DNA of 64,000 bases from Glandiceps talaboti (GCF_964340395.1 NC_135563.1:8561155-8625154), one strand, 5' to 3'. Counted from the first letter of the stretch, positions 41,166 through 53,997 are shown. Numbers and translations: made by a program. The notes: a model not told the origin generated them from the sequence alone.

Positions 41166-44046
41166 AAAAGAATGGAGAATAATGTAATTATACCAGCGCT
41201 AGTAATATCAAAGAAAAATCTGGAAAATAATGACAATTGAACGTTTTGACTTATATTTGAACATAGCAGAACCACTGACTATATAGACACACATTGATTA
41301 TTGTGATATAGATGCAGATTGTTGTAACGTAGAACAACCAGAGTATATAATGCATATTGATTCTTCAACTTGGCTCATATGTATGTATAATAACATACAT
41401 CAGTGTCCAAGCATACTAGTGGTATTTGCACGGCAGTGTATTATCATAAACATTATTGCATAAATATGTGTATGCAAATGAGTATGTAAATGAGTGCCAA
41501 ATCATTCTGCAGACCGTGATATTTACAGAATTTTTGCTGCTTCATATAAACGTATGTGATAGTGAACAGAACCCAGTGAGGTGTGAGTGGTAGTTTGGGT
41601 ATACCTGCAGGTATTTGCACTCCATGCTTGCAGTGTTTTGTGCTGCACTTTAGCTCATGAAAATAAAGCCACTGAGAATAACGCTAGCAGTCACACAAAT
41701 ACCATGAGCATGGCACACTTGCATTCCCACGTCCTGGGGTTATGTCATAGGAACGTTCTCTCTAAATGACAAGTTACTGCTATCTAGATAGTAAACTTGT
41801 GTTCATTACTCTAGAGATCCACAAAACTCAATGAAATGAAATAGCAAAAAATTGATAAAAAAGATTTGAAAAATTACAAACTTTTTTTTTTTATATTTAA
41901 CAAAACTTTGATATATGAATTTCAAGGGGTGTCAAAACTCTACATTGAATTTTTTTGTTGAAATATTATGTTCAAATTTAGTACTTGATCGTAAATATAT
42001 ATCAAATGTAGGGCAGGTAGATTTAAAATGAGACTTTATATATTTAGACAAGTTAGAGGAAACTGCTTACAACTCATTAATTTTTACAGAAAAATGACAA
42101 CTCAATCAAAAGACTGTAAAGTTATGTAAACCTAGGCTAGCTGTAAGTGGAATATTATTTTTTCGATTAGACAACCAACAGTGTATTCACTGAAAATTTT
42201 TAAAATACCAATTATTAGACATGGTACATGTTAATTAGAGGTCAGAGGTGCCCATAAGTAGTACAGTAACGGATTGAAATCGTGATCACGTTGGGATACT
42301 GATTTATAGGTGCGTACCCAAAATTCAATTTGATTGTTTGTTTATACTGCACCATACTATGTGTACAGCTACACTGATATGTTTACAAGTAATTCTATAT
42401 CATAATATGATGAATGACAGCAACAAAAAACCATACATGTCACAGTGGTATATGTTGACGTTATATATTTGTTGTGCAGTAGGATGTGACAGTACAGAGC
42501 TCTCAGTATAATTGTCGAGAAAATGTTCAAAATACTTTTTAAAATCAACAAAATTTTGATAAAAAATTGTTATAGTTTAAATCAACAAAAATTTTGATAA
42601 AAAATTGTTATAGTTTCTTGAAAGAATTGGAAACACATGAACAATAATCAAAAATTTAGTTGCCAAACTTGCTCAGAGAGATTACATGCTGAGTATTTTA
42701 TCTCATTTGCATAATCACCCACCATTGTATTTTTCACAGTACATAATTCAACACAGTCGAACAACTGAGAGTACCGAATTAAACAATGTTCACGAGACAC
42801 AAAGTCAAACTTAATGTTGCATACAAATTACAATTGCAAAAGATGTACAAGTCATGTATGTATATCACATCGAACAATAAGATAGCAAACCAAATAAGGT
42901 AACATATTCAACTCTTTAGTTTTCGCATAGAAAGACATCTTTATGAGTCTACATTTTGCACCATCTTGAAATTACTCGGTTTGATAGCCGTCATCTTGGA
43001 TATTGTGTATTCAAACATAATATTCCATTTTCTTTGTTTCTAGACCATCCAACTGATATGGTTTGTCATTATTTTAGTGGTGTTGTTGTAAGCTATGTTT
43101 CCCTAATTTTATACTGTCGACTTTCTAAAAATTGAATTTTATGTTGTGTTGTGGATTTTTGCATTTGAGCAGATATGCAACTATACAGACACAAAGCATT
43201 TGTATGACCTTGTAAATTTTATTGACAAAGCATTTATATAAAGGGAACCTAACTAATAGCTGAGTGATACAACCAAGATCATAGTTGTGTGCAAAGTACT
43301 GGGTATACCCAACATTATTATGATTAAAGTAGTCGTCAGTTCTTTTCCTTTGGCTCTGCCACTTAGTGGATTGAAGCATCATTGAAAATGTGTGTAACAT
43401 TATAGAGATTAAACAGAGCTTATGAAAACAAGACGATAATGAAAATATCATCATTTTGTGCCACGCGTCATCAAAATGTGCAGACATAAGATATTCGATT
43501 CTCGTCAGCAAGTTGTTTTTGACCCGGCACCAGCAAGTTTCTCGTAAGTGAATACGGGAGCATATTTTGACATAAATACCTCCTGTTTACCGTCAAATTT
43601 CACCAAGAATTGATTCAAAATATAAATTAGCTGAGAACTAACTGTGATCGACTAAAAATCTACACTTGAAATATCTATGTTACAAAACATCTTGCTGTGA
43701 CCGTCTCCACTGTAAACATTCAAATTCAGGTAGCACTTTGGAAGTGTTGCATAATCACTTTTGCCATAACAAGAACGAGATGCAGACGAGAAGCTGTTTG
43801 TCATTGTCATCGTGTTCTTGTAAGCTCTGCGTAATCTATCTATTGTCTCAATAATAGTCATATTTGGTACAGACAAAATATTTTACAATGTAACACTCAC
43901 AGACCTGGATTATAACTTGTAACTGGTGTATAGACTGTACTTTGCACAGAACTGTGATCTCGGTTGTAATTGTGAATGGAAAGAACATTTATAATAAGTT
44001 ACATCCCCTTACCCAATGTGCACACAGCTCAATATGTATGATTACT

Positions 44047-44725
44047 AAGGGTTGAGATCTATAGTTCAATGTAGGATTTAAAAAAAAAAATGTTTTAGTT
44101 AAGCCTCGGACCCCATCACCTTCTAAATTAATTGGAAAACTGTTTCAAACAGCACAGTCAATTTCAAATCAGTATGTAGTGCTATGAATACAAAGCAATT
44201 ACAGTATAAGCAGAAGAAAAATAGCTCTTTTATAAACATTTTTATGTATTTTAGTGGCCTGCATTTGTCATAGCGAAAATTCTTCCATTTCTTGATTTGA
44301 CAAAATTTTATAGAAAACATTGTATGTAAGTGTACAAAACAATCTGATTAAAATCCGATGTAGATGTCGGCTAATCGTTCATTGTTATTTTACCTCGGTA
44401 TTTTTGCTTATAAAATTGACCTTCGTGATACATGTTAACGTTTTCGTCTTGATCGCCTCCTCTATGATTGAGGCAGCCATCAAGACACACACAAAAATAT
44501 GTATCACGATGCTCAATTCAAACAAAAATAATGAGCTAAAAGAATGAATGATTAGCTGACATCTACATCGGATTTTAATCAGATTGGTGTACAAAACAGA
44601 TTCCATTAAAAGTAACATCATTGTTTTGTTAGGATATTCAAGGGTACCAGCATGGTTTAAACCTCCCACCCCTGATTTATAAGAATTTTATAAGAGTTAT
44701 TTTATCCTATATTGACCTAACGATC
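44047..44725. mobile_element. Family F element, interrupted copy
   Basis: It aligns with 34167-34644 from the left end (GGGTTGAGATCTATAGTTC) through TGTATGTAAGTGTACAAAA, then resumes at GTGTACAAAACAGATTCC after the 247-bp insertion. The right end is diverged and its limit is approximate. Confidence 0.6.
44340..44586. mobile_element. 247-bp MITE with 10-bp target duplication (Mutator-like length)
   Basis: The termini CAATCTGATTAAAATCCGAT and ATCGGATTTTAATCAGATTG are perfect inverted repeats, and similarity continues inward. The direct repeat GTGTACAAAA flanks it at 44330-44339 and 44587-44596. A 9-11 bp duplication is typical of Mutator-like elements. Confidence 0.85.
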
Positions 44726-44921
44726 TCGCCCATAAAATATTTGCACGTACAAATTTGTAGATCGATAGTAGAAAAATTTAAAACACTGTTGTAAAAGCTG
44801 TTGCTAATGATGTCTTGATGTCATACAAAGATTAAACTGTAGACCCAAGTAATCATTACATCATTCCTGTCTGTGCATGTGTTTAAGCAGCGGCTCTTAT
44901 TTTAACATTGACTGTTTTGTA

Positions 44922-45335
44922 GGGGTTGTCGGTGTCCGAGTGGTTAAACCACTTGCTTTTTACTACTGCTGTCTGGGTTCAAGGTTTGATAAAATTTACC
45001 ACGCTAAGAAGAATGTCATTCAGTTTGACTCTACCAAACAATGCAGGTTTTCCCCGGGTACTCCGGTTTCCTCCTGCATTAACACTGAATCCATGAGGGA
45101 TGGCCCTCACTGGACTTCTTGGGAGACAAGTGTTTATATACTTAAAGAACTAGCCATAAATACAAAAAATCATATTAAGTGATTTTTAGCGTTTTTTTTA
45201 GTTGTACTGATTTTTAGTGGTTTTTACTGTATTATTTCATGTTTTATGATTGTGTAGTACAGCGCTTTGCTTGAGATGTGTTTTTACATGGAATGTGTTT
45301 TTAAAAAAAGAAATATTATTACTATTATTATATCA
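44922..45335 (+). mobile_element. tRNA-derived SINE
   Basis: The head is tRNA-like: GTCCGAGTGGTTAAACCAC resembles box A of a Ser/Leu-type tRNA, and GGTTCAAGGTT (44976-44986) resembles box B. A conserved body follows (CCCCGGGTACTCCGGTTTCC, about 45053-45072), a motif I recall from SINEs in many invertebrates. The 3' end GTAGTACAGCGC..CATGGAA leads to an (ATTATT) tail. A truncated tail copy is at 3560-3632. Confidence 0.75.
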
Positions 45336-46217
45336 TTCATTTATCCCTTTCCCATACATTGAAATGTCACCATGCACAAATAGTTTGATTGCATGTTTTT
45401 ACTTGTGTTTCCAAATCACCGCATGTACGCACAATAATAAACTTTGTACACATTTTTTCATGTTTTTTTTTTAATTTATCATTTACAAACACTGACTTCA
45501 GCTATGTTGTTTGCCAGATTTGTCAAATAGAAAACATCATCAAGTTGTGAAACAGATACACATTTTTCATCCATGTGACCACTTTCAAAAAGTGTTCGCA
45601 CATTAGGAGAAAGGGGTGTAATTTTTACATTTAAGAGAAATACGAAGCCTCTTATCAAAGTGAGTTTTTCTTGCATGATGACAGATGACAATTTTGAAAA
45701 TTTGCATATTAAGTAAAAAAAAATAATTTATTGTAATTGTAGTTGAAATATACATTTTATGTAAATATTCCGGATTGTTAATTTTTAAGAGTATAGTTAG
45801 GTAATGTAAAAGAGTATGTATGCCAAATTGGATAGTTAGGCAATTTTTGATAAATATGCCAGAATTGAGTTTAGGTCATTTTCTCGATGATTGAAACGTT
45901 TAGTAACAGAATTATGAATTTTATGTATTTATTTTTGTTTATAATTATTTATTTGTGAATGTATTGTAAAATATTGGTGTTAGTGTATGTGACAATATGA
46001 TATTGACATAGTAAATATATATAAATTATACTGTAAATTTGTTTAAATATGAGTTGTGTTATATTTCATTGACTGATTGACCAGACGGATAATTGACAGT
46101 TCTAATTTTTAGTATATCTTAAGAAATACAACATTGTCACTGTGATTAGAACATTGGTTGTGGACCTTTTAAAACTGGCTGTGAAGGTGTTTGAATATCT
46201 TATCTTTATCACATACA

Positions 46218-46248
<31 letters not shown>

Positions 46249-46569
46249 GGAACTTATAAATCAGTCCGTATAAATAGATGTAAAATCCGACGTTTCGAAT
46301 AAATATTCTTTTTCAAAGGAAAAATCGGCGAGATACAGAAATGTTAGGTCAAAACCTGAACATATCTGAATATAATGGAACCAAACCGCGCATGATATAT
46401 AAACGGTTATACGTGGGAAAAGTTCGCATGCACCAAATAGAACCCAATAGAATACACCTGAAATTTAAAAAATACCCTGATTAGATTGGGAAAGACGAGA
46501 ATAATCTATTAATTCCAAGGGGTTCCAGCATTCCAAGACAGAAAATGATTTCTTCTTCCTTTAACCTCA

Positions 46570-46570
<1 letters not shown>

Positions 46571-46602
<32 letters not shown>

Positions 46603-46705
46603 CAAACATACATACATACATACATACATACATACATACATACATACATACATACATGCATGTACATACATACATACATACATACATACATACATACATA
46701 CATAC
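46571..46705. repeat. (TA)n/(TACA)n microsatellite
   Basis: A short TA tract is followed by a long TACA tract. A shorter TACA tract lies at 46211-46246. Confidence 0.95.
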
Positions 46706-47165
46706 AAACTCTAACCACAGCACACAGCAGTACAGTATGCAATCCGTAAGTCAAAATAAAATGTGTGTTTTCAATATCTGACCAACCTTTAAAAGTGTTT
46801 TTAAACATTAAGGTATGTTGCTTGGCTAATCCATACCTCATACCTCAAAAGGTTAAGAAATGCTTTGTCTTCTTGACTATCATGTTACTAAGTCTTTCTT
46901 TCCCCAGTGATGTCTGTAAATATTTCATCAAACTATCACAGACCAACATTCTGTTTTGTTTTGCTTTTGGGTCTAAGCAATACTTTTCAAAAATAAAAAT
47001 AAAAATAATCAGGTAGAAACAAAATAAAATAAAATAAAATCCCGACCTACCCAATTTTCAGAGGCCTTGTTATCAGAAACACATAATTATTTTTTATTTG
47101 CCGTATTCTCAAGTGAGTATTAAACGCGTCATTAGTATATAGTCTTGTAATTTTTCCTTATCCTT

Positions 47166-47284
47166 GTCTACGGCCACACTGCGTAGAATCCACCGGTTCT
47201 CGTCCGATCACCGAAGTTAAGCTGCGTCGGGCGTGGTTAGTACTTGGATGGGAGACCGCCTGGGAATACCACGTGCAGTAGGCT
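47166..47284 (+). rRNA. 5S ribosomal RNA gene
   Basis: A 119-base match to animal 5S rRNA starts GTCTACGGCC and ends CAGTAGGCT, so the terminal stem can pair. The central segment from CGGTTCTCGTCCGATCACC onward is the near-invariant part of 5S. Internal RNA polymerase III control elements are present: box A (47214-47225) and box C (about 47246-47263). A TTTT run at 47290-47293 lies just downstream, as a polymerase III terminator should. It is a solitary copy here and not part of a visible tandem 5S array, so it may be a dispersed functional gene or a recent retro- or transposed copy. Confidence 0.9.
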
Positions 47285-49308
47285 CCATCTTTTACATGTT
47301 CACTTTGCTATTTATCAAAAGGCAAACAACAACATTAACAAAAGTAAAAAAAATATAAATACAGAAATTCATTGGTCCCTTTTTGTCGTAGATGGCGCTC
47401 GTCACTGGAATAGCCTATACCTAATGCAATTTCCACCATTTATACCCTGGTATGTACGTGAGTGATCAGTGAGTTGAGTCTGATTATGCTACGCCTACTA
47501 GTTTACTGCAAAGATGCAGTTTATGAATAAAGAATATTCCTAGATCCTCAAGTAGCTCTGAATAACAGAAGAACACATACTTAAATACAAAAACAATGTC
47601 ACTCTTGTCCGTTCAATACTCTGATCTTTGTCCACAAATCAAGAAACGATTGTATAGTGGACTGTGACACATAGATCGCCCTGGTTACTTGGTTGAATCC
47701 TATAGTACGTGTAGACTTGCCAATTTTCCATACTTTTGTATCGTGGACGTTGACATTATAGAGGGCGCTGTGTACAAGTTTGATCCCCAGTCCCACAATA
47801 CCTGTAACTTACTTATTTTCCATAGTTTTGTCATATTTTTCTGCTTTTCTAAGTTGTTGTAAACACTGAAGTATGCACAATCACCTAGTGATTAAATCAC
47901 ACCAACAAGTCTGGTATGTATGCAGATTCACGACAGTTTATTTACATACAGACATCAAGCGAAAGCTCACACAGGTGAGCAGTAAAAAGGCTGATTCTAT
48001 AAATAAGGGAACGAACAGGGTTTTTTTACAGCAAAGGGGGATTGCCAATTCAATCACGTTTGGAAACGTCTAAGATTGCATCCTGTGTTTGTCATGAAAA
48101 GGAAAGGCGAAAACATAAATTGTAACACCCTGTCGGAGACATCAAAGATCACTTCAAGTATATTCTCAACATGAATATCAGTAATGTCTTTCATAAACAG
48201 ATATTGTACATGTCATATCTCTCGACACAATCGTATATCCCTTTTACTAATATTAGCTGTAATCCACTTCCTGTAGTCTCTAGATTTTAACATTACCTAT
48301 CCTTTGAAATAAACCCAAGCATTCTGATTTTAGCGACAACAGGATCGGAGTGACTTATTCTCTCTCTTACTATCCACCGTTCGCCATACTCTACCTCACA
48401 ACAACCTGCCTTCTAAAGTGCCTAGGCCACACACCCCAACCTGCAAATTTAATTTCTGATCCCAAAATTGATTTTCATCAGAGTGACATTTCCAGGTACA
48501 TTCTTGACCTATATTGTCACTTTCTTATTTCCTTTCATAGAAGTTCATTTGTTTTATTATTCCCAATCGAGGTGGGGGGGGGGGGGTGTACACTTTTCCA
48601 TGAAAGATAACCTTTAATTCCTTCTTTTCGTGCCAAATCCATGTCATTGAATCATTTTCGACAACTTGCAATTATTAGATATTCTCTCCTCTTTCATTAC
48701 TTTTCTCGTAAATCTGTAAAATAAAGTTCTACATATATCACCTGTATGGATTGTGGCATCAACTAGAACATGATAAGCTGTGATTTGATACTAGTATATA
48801 TATCTTACACTTTGAAGTGCAGTGACGTAGTTTGTACGGCCTTGATGTACTGCCCTCAACGGTACATATTAGTTATCCTCTTGTTCGCGGTCGATCGCGC
48901 CTTACTTCGTGTCCAAAGTAGGCCTTTGCTATGTATAGATCTTGGTATAGCCGGACCAATGCCATACTTGACAGAAACCTTAGAGGACGCTGGTGGCTTA
49001 ATATTGTTATGTAATAATGATTAATTTCGCATCAGTCTCATGAAGATAACAACACCCCTTAGCAATCCTCCCACCTCCCCCCCCCCTTCTGACTTTTGTA
49101 AATCTATTTTTTGGCAAGATGGGAATACCGAAAATTTGGAGTTTGGAACATTATATATCTCACGACACAACAATTTTATTCTTACAAAAAATGATAATTA
49201 TATTTTCAAACGGAATATAGTGAATGTGTGTATATAGTGAGTCTGTTTAGCATAAAATTATTATTATCTTTACGAGATATATACTAGAAAGTTGAGAATT
49301 CATAAATG

Positions 49309-49358
<50 letters not shown>

Positions 49359-49359
49359 T

Positions 49360-49418
<59 letters not shown>

Positions 49419-49597
49419 TGCATGCACACATAATGTATATATACACATACGCATGCATACATATATAAATCCATCCATCCATCCATCCATCCATCCACAC
49501 GCACGCACGCACGCACGCACGCACCTACCTACCTACCTACCTACATACATACATACATACATACATACATACATACATACATACATACATACATACA

Positions 49598-49628
<31 letters not shown>

Positions 49629-50271
49629 GTGCTAATTTTATCTGTCTAGCTATCTGTTGCTTTAAGCAGCAAATCTGACGTAATCCGCTGATATCAAAAA
49701 GTTCGTCACGTGACAGCATATGCAATTCAAGAAATTAGAGTTATAGTCTTACAGTAGCGATAATAGTTGTTTGTGTACCCGTTTTAACATTCGAGTTAAA
49801 GGGCTGACCCCAATTGACCGAAAAGTCATCTCAACTCCATTCACACAAGACGAGTAGTCCCTGGCATAAATAAAGGCTCTATACCTATAGGGCTTTCTTC
49901 TTTACATACTTTCGTTTACTTTATTTAAAAAGAGAACAATTGAAAGGGAGTTGATATATACAGTAGTACCGTTGCCGCCAGCTGTCACCTCCAATTCCCC
50001 TGCTACTGATTGCCATGTGAGCAATATTGCATTACACTGTACTGTATACATCAGTGATGTTTTCAGAACAAACCATTCTCTTCGTAGCTACCGTCACTGC
50101 CGGCCTGGACTACACCTGAGCGCCGTGTTTACAGTACAGACCGTATTAGTGTACCCGCACCAACAAAAGCTAATTGAGAAGTGTCTACATACATACATGC
50201 ATGCCGATATCTGGCCTCAACTTGAATTGTGATCGATATATATCTGCTACCGGTATATCTAGAAAATCGTA
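47285..50271. other. Region between the 5S gene and the HOPX-like gene
   Basis: No gene was recognised. A compound microsatellite occupies 49309-49626. The presumed HOPX-like promoter lies in 49640-50271, but no TATA box or start site can be assigned with confidence. Confidence 0.55.
49309..49626. repeat. Compound microsatellite (AC)n(AT)n(CATC)n(ACGC)n(ACCT)n(ACAT)n
   Basis: At least six different short motifs follow one another without unique sequence between most of them. The array ends about 650 bases before the HOPX-like start codon. Confidence 0.95.
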
Positions 50272-50788
50272 ATGAGTTCACCTGCCTTCAACCGCGACAA
50301 CTATCGCACGATTGATGCAAAACTGTCGGCCCCACATGAATTGGTGAAAGTCAACCGACAACAGGAGAAAATATTGGAGCATAATTTCCAACAGTTCAAG
50401 AATATTGATGAAATCACGCTGGAAATAATCGCCGCAGAAACTGGCCTGAGCATAATGGATTGCGAAGTAAGTATCTTTTTAAAATACTGTGTAGTATGAA
50501 ACAGGTTGTTTGCAACATTCGTGTTTATTTTGTATAGACCACCGCCATGTTTTGAAGTGAATGTTCGTATGTACAATTTCATTGTGAGCCTCTGTACAGG
50601 CTATAGTCCGTGGTTAATCCGTGTATTGTATTTCACTACAGAATAAAATCACATATAACACACAATGTCATTATAATATGTTTAAAAGGAGCCTTTATTT
50701 CTATAAATAGAAGTGGTTCCAACATCGCAAGGCACTGTGGAGGAAGAAAGAAGGTTTATCTCCGAACAGCCGCCACATTACTGATTAA
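50272..50788 (+). CDS. HOPX-like: HOPX-like homeodomain-only protein, two exons, 90 aa
   Basis: Exon 1 is 50272-50466 (65 codons, donor GAA|GTAAGT). Exon 2 is 50711-50788 (25 codons plus TAA, acceptor AAATAG). The joined product has an N-terminal extension of ~30 residues, then a homeodomain: EKILEHNF (helix 1), TLEIIAAETGLS (helix 2) and KWFQHRKALWRKKEGL (helix 3), ending NSRHITD. Vertebrate HOPX shares ILEYNF, IAAEAGLS, KWF.QR, KWR..EGL and a terminal VTD, so similarity runs to the last residue. Numbering from Leu16 to Trp48 fits a standard homeodomain without gaps, and the intron falls between positions 46 and 47. Asn51, which contacts DNA in nearly all homeodomains, is His; vertebrate HOPX also lacks Asn there. 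Known HOPX acts as a co-regulator without binding DNA (SRF and HDAC partners), so this protein probably does the same. It is a single gene with a 244-bp intron, on the same strand as ANKRD55 about 11 kb upstream. Confidence 0.87.
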
Positions 50789-51926
50789 TTAATTGTCGAC
50801 ACTACCATCACCACTTCCATCATCTGACCATCATCACCACGGCCATTATCATGCATCAACGATGTATCTAAAAATAGATCTTATTTGCGTCGTGAATATA
50901 ACATATTAGCGAAAGAAAACAAACTATTCTACGATATTTGGAAAATTCATTATATTTAACTGGTATGTGTGTCAGAGAACACAACATTACAATAGATTAT
51001 AGCGTTCTCTTCCTATTGTTAAATAAACCATCGCACGTGACGCACGCTCTGTCATCTACGCTGTTTTGATGTTACTACGTAATAGAAAAAGATGGTGGAA
51101 ACTCATATTCGTCGTAGGGCAAATCTCACTGTATCGCGAATGGAATGCGTCCCTTTCACAGCATTACATATATAGACTTTTACGTTGAGTTTATTCGACA
51201 GTTTTGACAGGGTAAAGTATAAAAGAGACGCCGCTTTGAAACACATAATTTTTAGTGAACTACACGGTTTTAATTATGGCGAACATCTGTCCCATATATT
51301 TATATCGGAAATAGAGGTATATCTTGTGTTTTATGCAATGTTTAAGTGTTCATTATGTGTTGAAGTTTTCAAGCGTAATTTTATTTTTGTGTGTATATAT
51401 TTGAAAGTGATATACGTAAGGTATGTGTCGTGAACAAAGGGGTCGTTTTGAATAAGTACAAAGGGTCGGCCATTTTGTGAGTGTCGCTGATACAAATCGT
51501 ACAGTGATGATGTCAACAAAGCCAACTGCTGCTTCTATATTTGTAACGTGTTGTACATAATTTATGAATATAATTTGCATGCTGTATTTATATGTCAGTG
51601 TTTATTTATAATGGAGAAAGTGCTTTTTGCATTCAAGTTTGTAAAATGTGCAATATTTGATAGTATTGAATTTTAAGTTCGAGACAATTTGCCTGCTGCA
51701 CGGCTAAAGCTATAGTTCAGTGTTTTTGTTCTGTACCTAGAACTATATATTGCGTATTGTTATTCAAAATATGGTGTCTTTCATTTGATTGAGTTCATTA
51801 AAAGTCTTCAACCTTTGACCTCTGCGTGATGTAATTTATTTGTGTAATACATAATGCATGATCAGCGTTGCTCAGGTGCGTTCGACAATGTGTCTATCTG
51901 TCCAGCTGTCGGTCGGTCGGTCGGTT

Positions 51927-51928
<2 letters not shown>

Positions 51929-52004
<76 letters not shown>

Positions 52005-52023
52005 CGCGTGGCTGTTTGTCGCC

Positions 52024-52062
<39 letters not shown>

Positions 52063-52187
52063 GTGTATGGACGGTATGTATGTATGTATGTATGTATGTA
52101 TGTATGTATGTATGTATGTATGTATGTATGTATGTATGTATGTATGTATGTATGTATGTATGTATGTATGTATGTATGTATGTATGT
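51929..52187. repeat. Compound microsatellite (GT)n(CTGT)n(ATGT)n
   Basis: GT (51929-52002), CTGT (about 52022-52062) and ATGT (52073-52187) runs. All long frames through it are artefacts. Confidence 0.95.
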
Positions 52188-53644
52188 GGTCGTATATGGT
52201 TCTTCACAATCCGTGGTACATCCTTGTGCGAAAGGAAGATAATACAATGAGATCGAATGATTTGATAGTAAACGTGAGTTTCGGAGTTTCAGCTCATGTA
52301 TTTGATTTTTTTGACAACTTTACTTTGGTAAGACTTGTATATAGAAATGTATATTGAATAAGACAGTACAGGTGTAGCAAATATATCAATGTTGCACTTG
52401 GATTTAAATAAGTGAAACGAAATAAAGTGACGTCACGTCGTGGGAAATTCACTTGAATCGTGTTCATTTAATCGATCCGGCCTTAAGTCGACTCTATAGA
52501 AGCAGTTGTTAATTAAATTACCTTTTGAAAGATTTACACAGAGGGTTCATTTGTACTACGCATCGAATGACCAGGACGAGGAGGTATTCTCAGTTGATAT
52601 TTGACCACAAAAATACCATATGAAAAAAATAAGGTTTCAATAAAGTTTTTCCATTCATTGAGGCATACCTCCTTGTGCCATTGAACTTGACTTTGATGGC
52701 AATTCATGACAATTATAGACTCAGAACCTTGCAAGAGTTAGAAATCAAATTTGACGGTTTGGGAATAAACCCTCTTGTGAATAAATTAATTTGTTCGTAC
52801 TTTAAGTAAATACCTTGGCAGCGTAAGTTTTTCATGAAGTTTTTTATCAAGAGGATTAATTGTTTATACTATTCATTTCAGTCGTTATATTTTGAACATT
52901 TAGGAAAGTTCATTTACAAAGACATACTAATTTTTTATTGTTAATATTTCAAACTGTACAACGCATCTCTCAACCCGCACACTGACAACAAATGATGATA
53001 GACATCGCGACGATTCAGAACAATCTAGTCCAATATTGCAGGTATAGCGAGAAACAGCGCCCCCTATCGAAACTTTCCGATGCATGTTTTGAATTAAGTA
53101 ACAGACATATTTTATAATTAATTACGCAAATAGGAATAGCGAATATGAGTAGACATGCGGGTAGTGGTCACGTATCACGCCTCCATACGGTCACGCCGGT
53201 CAATTAAAAATACATACACATATGACGCATTATACATTTTGCTTGAAAAGACAGAATACGGTATTTATGCTTGGCTAGGCTAGGAACAGTACATATAGCA
53301 ACTGACATAATTCATTCCAATTTAAAGTCACTGTGTTGGTTGGTCATGGGTGAATGACCGATTGCCATTGTATATATGCTGTAAGTCATGGTTTTGGGAA
53401 CTTTAAATATGTCAATTACGACATTCATTTGTTTTACAATAAAAACTATTAAAATGAAATTATTTTTGTCTGGCCGTTAGAAACATTGTAAGATAGTGCG
53501 AAAGTTTGAAATCTGCACAAGCTCCAATATTTTTTTGAAATTGTTAATTTTTGTTAGATATGTGTAACGACTTCATCATAATATTGTACACCCTGAACAG
53601 CACTGCAATATATCAAATCAAATTGAGTCCACACTCAAAAATCA

Positions 53645-53997
53645 GGTTCCGGTTACCCAACCCCACCTAATTTTTCACGCCGACTCTAAACTTTTTTTTA
53701 AGTATTCGAGAAAAATAATAATAAAATCGCGAAAATGGTGAAGTCTCGCAAGAAATATAGTGGGTGTGGAAACTGACACCAACTTAAAAAGATAATATAA
53801 ACTGTTCTTCAAATCTGTAATGGCTGTACATCTGATAGGAAGAAATACACAACACAGAGACCATTTGGAAAACAATGGCAAACCTGAACTAGACACTCAC
53901 ACGTGAAAAAGATATAAAAAATAAAATAAAAAATCTACCTACCCCATCTATCTTAAAATTGAATGTAATCGGAAATACACATTTTTTCCACCTTATT
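53645..53997 (+). mobile_element. Family A element copy 5
   Basis: It has the family A core motifs GTGAAGTCTCGCAAGAAATA and AATGGCTGTACATCTGAT and is inserted within an older dispersed repeat. Confidence 0.75.

Larger units (their letters stand above)
39303..47165. other. ANKRD55 3' flank / intergenic, repeat-rich
   Basis: No further protein gene was recognised. Contents are an inverted-repeat element (40166-40556), a two-unit 61-bp tandem (40850-40972), a palindrome (41060-41165), family F copy 2 with its insertion, a SINE (44922-45335) and TACA microsatellites (46211-46246 and 46571-46705). The ANKRD55 polyadenylation site was not determined. Confidence 0.6.

Noticed and set aside
44923-44995. 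A functional tRNA-Ser/Leu gene
   Set aside because: Only box A-like and box B-like segments are present. No acceptor stem pairing could be read, and the SINE body and tail follow.
51854-52357. 167-codon ORF and overlapping frames
   Set aside because: They consist of GT, CTGT and ATGT microsatellite translations.
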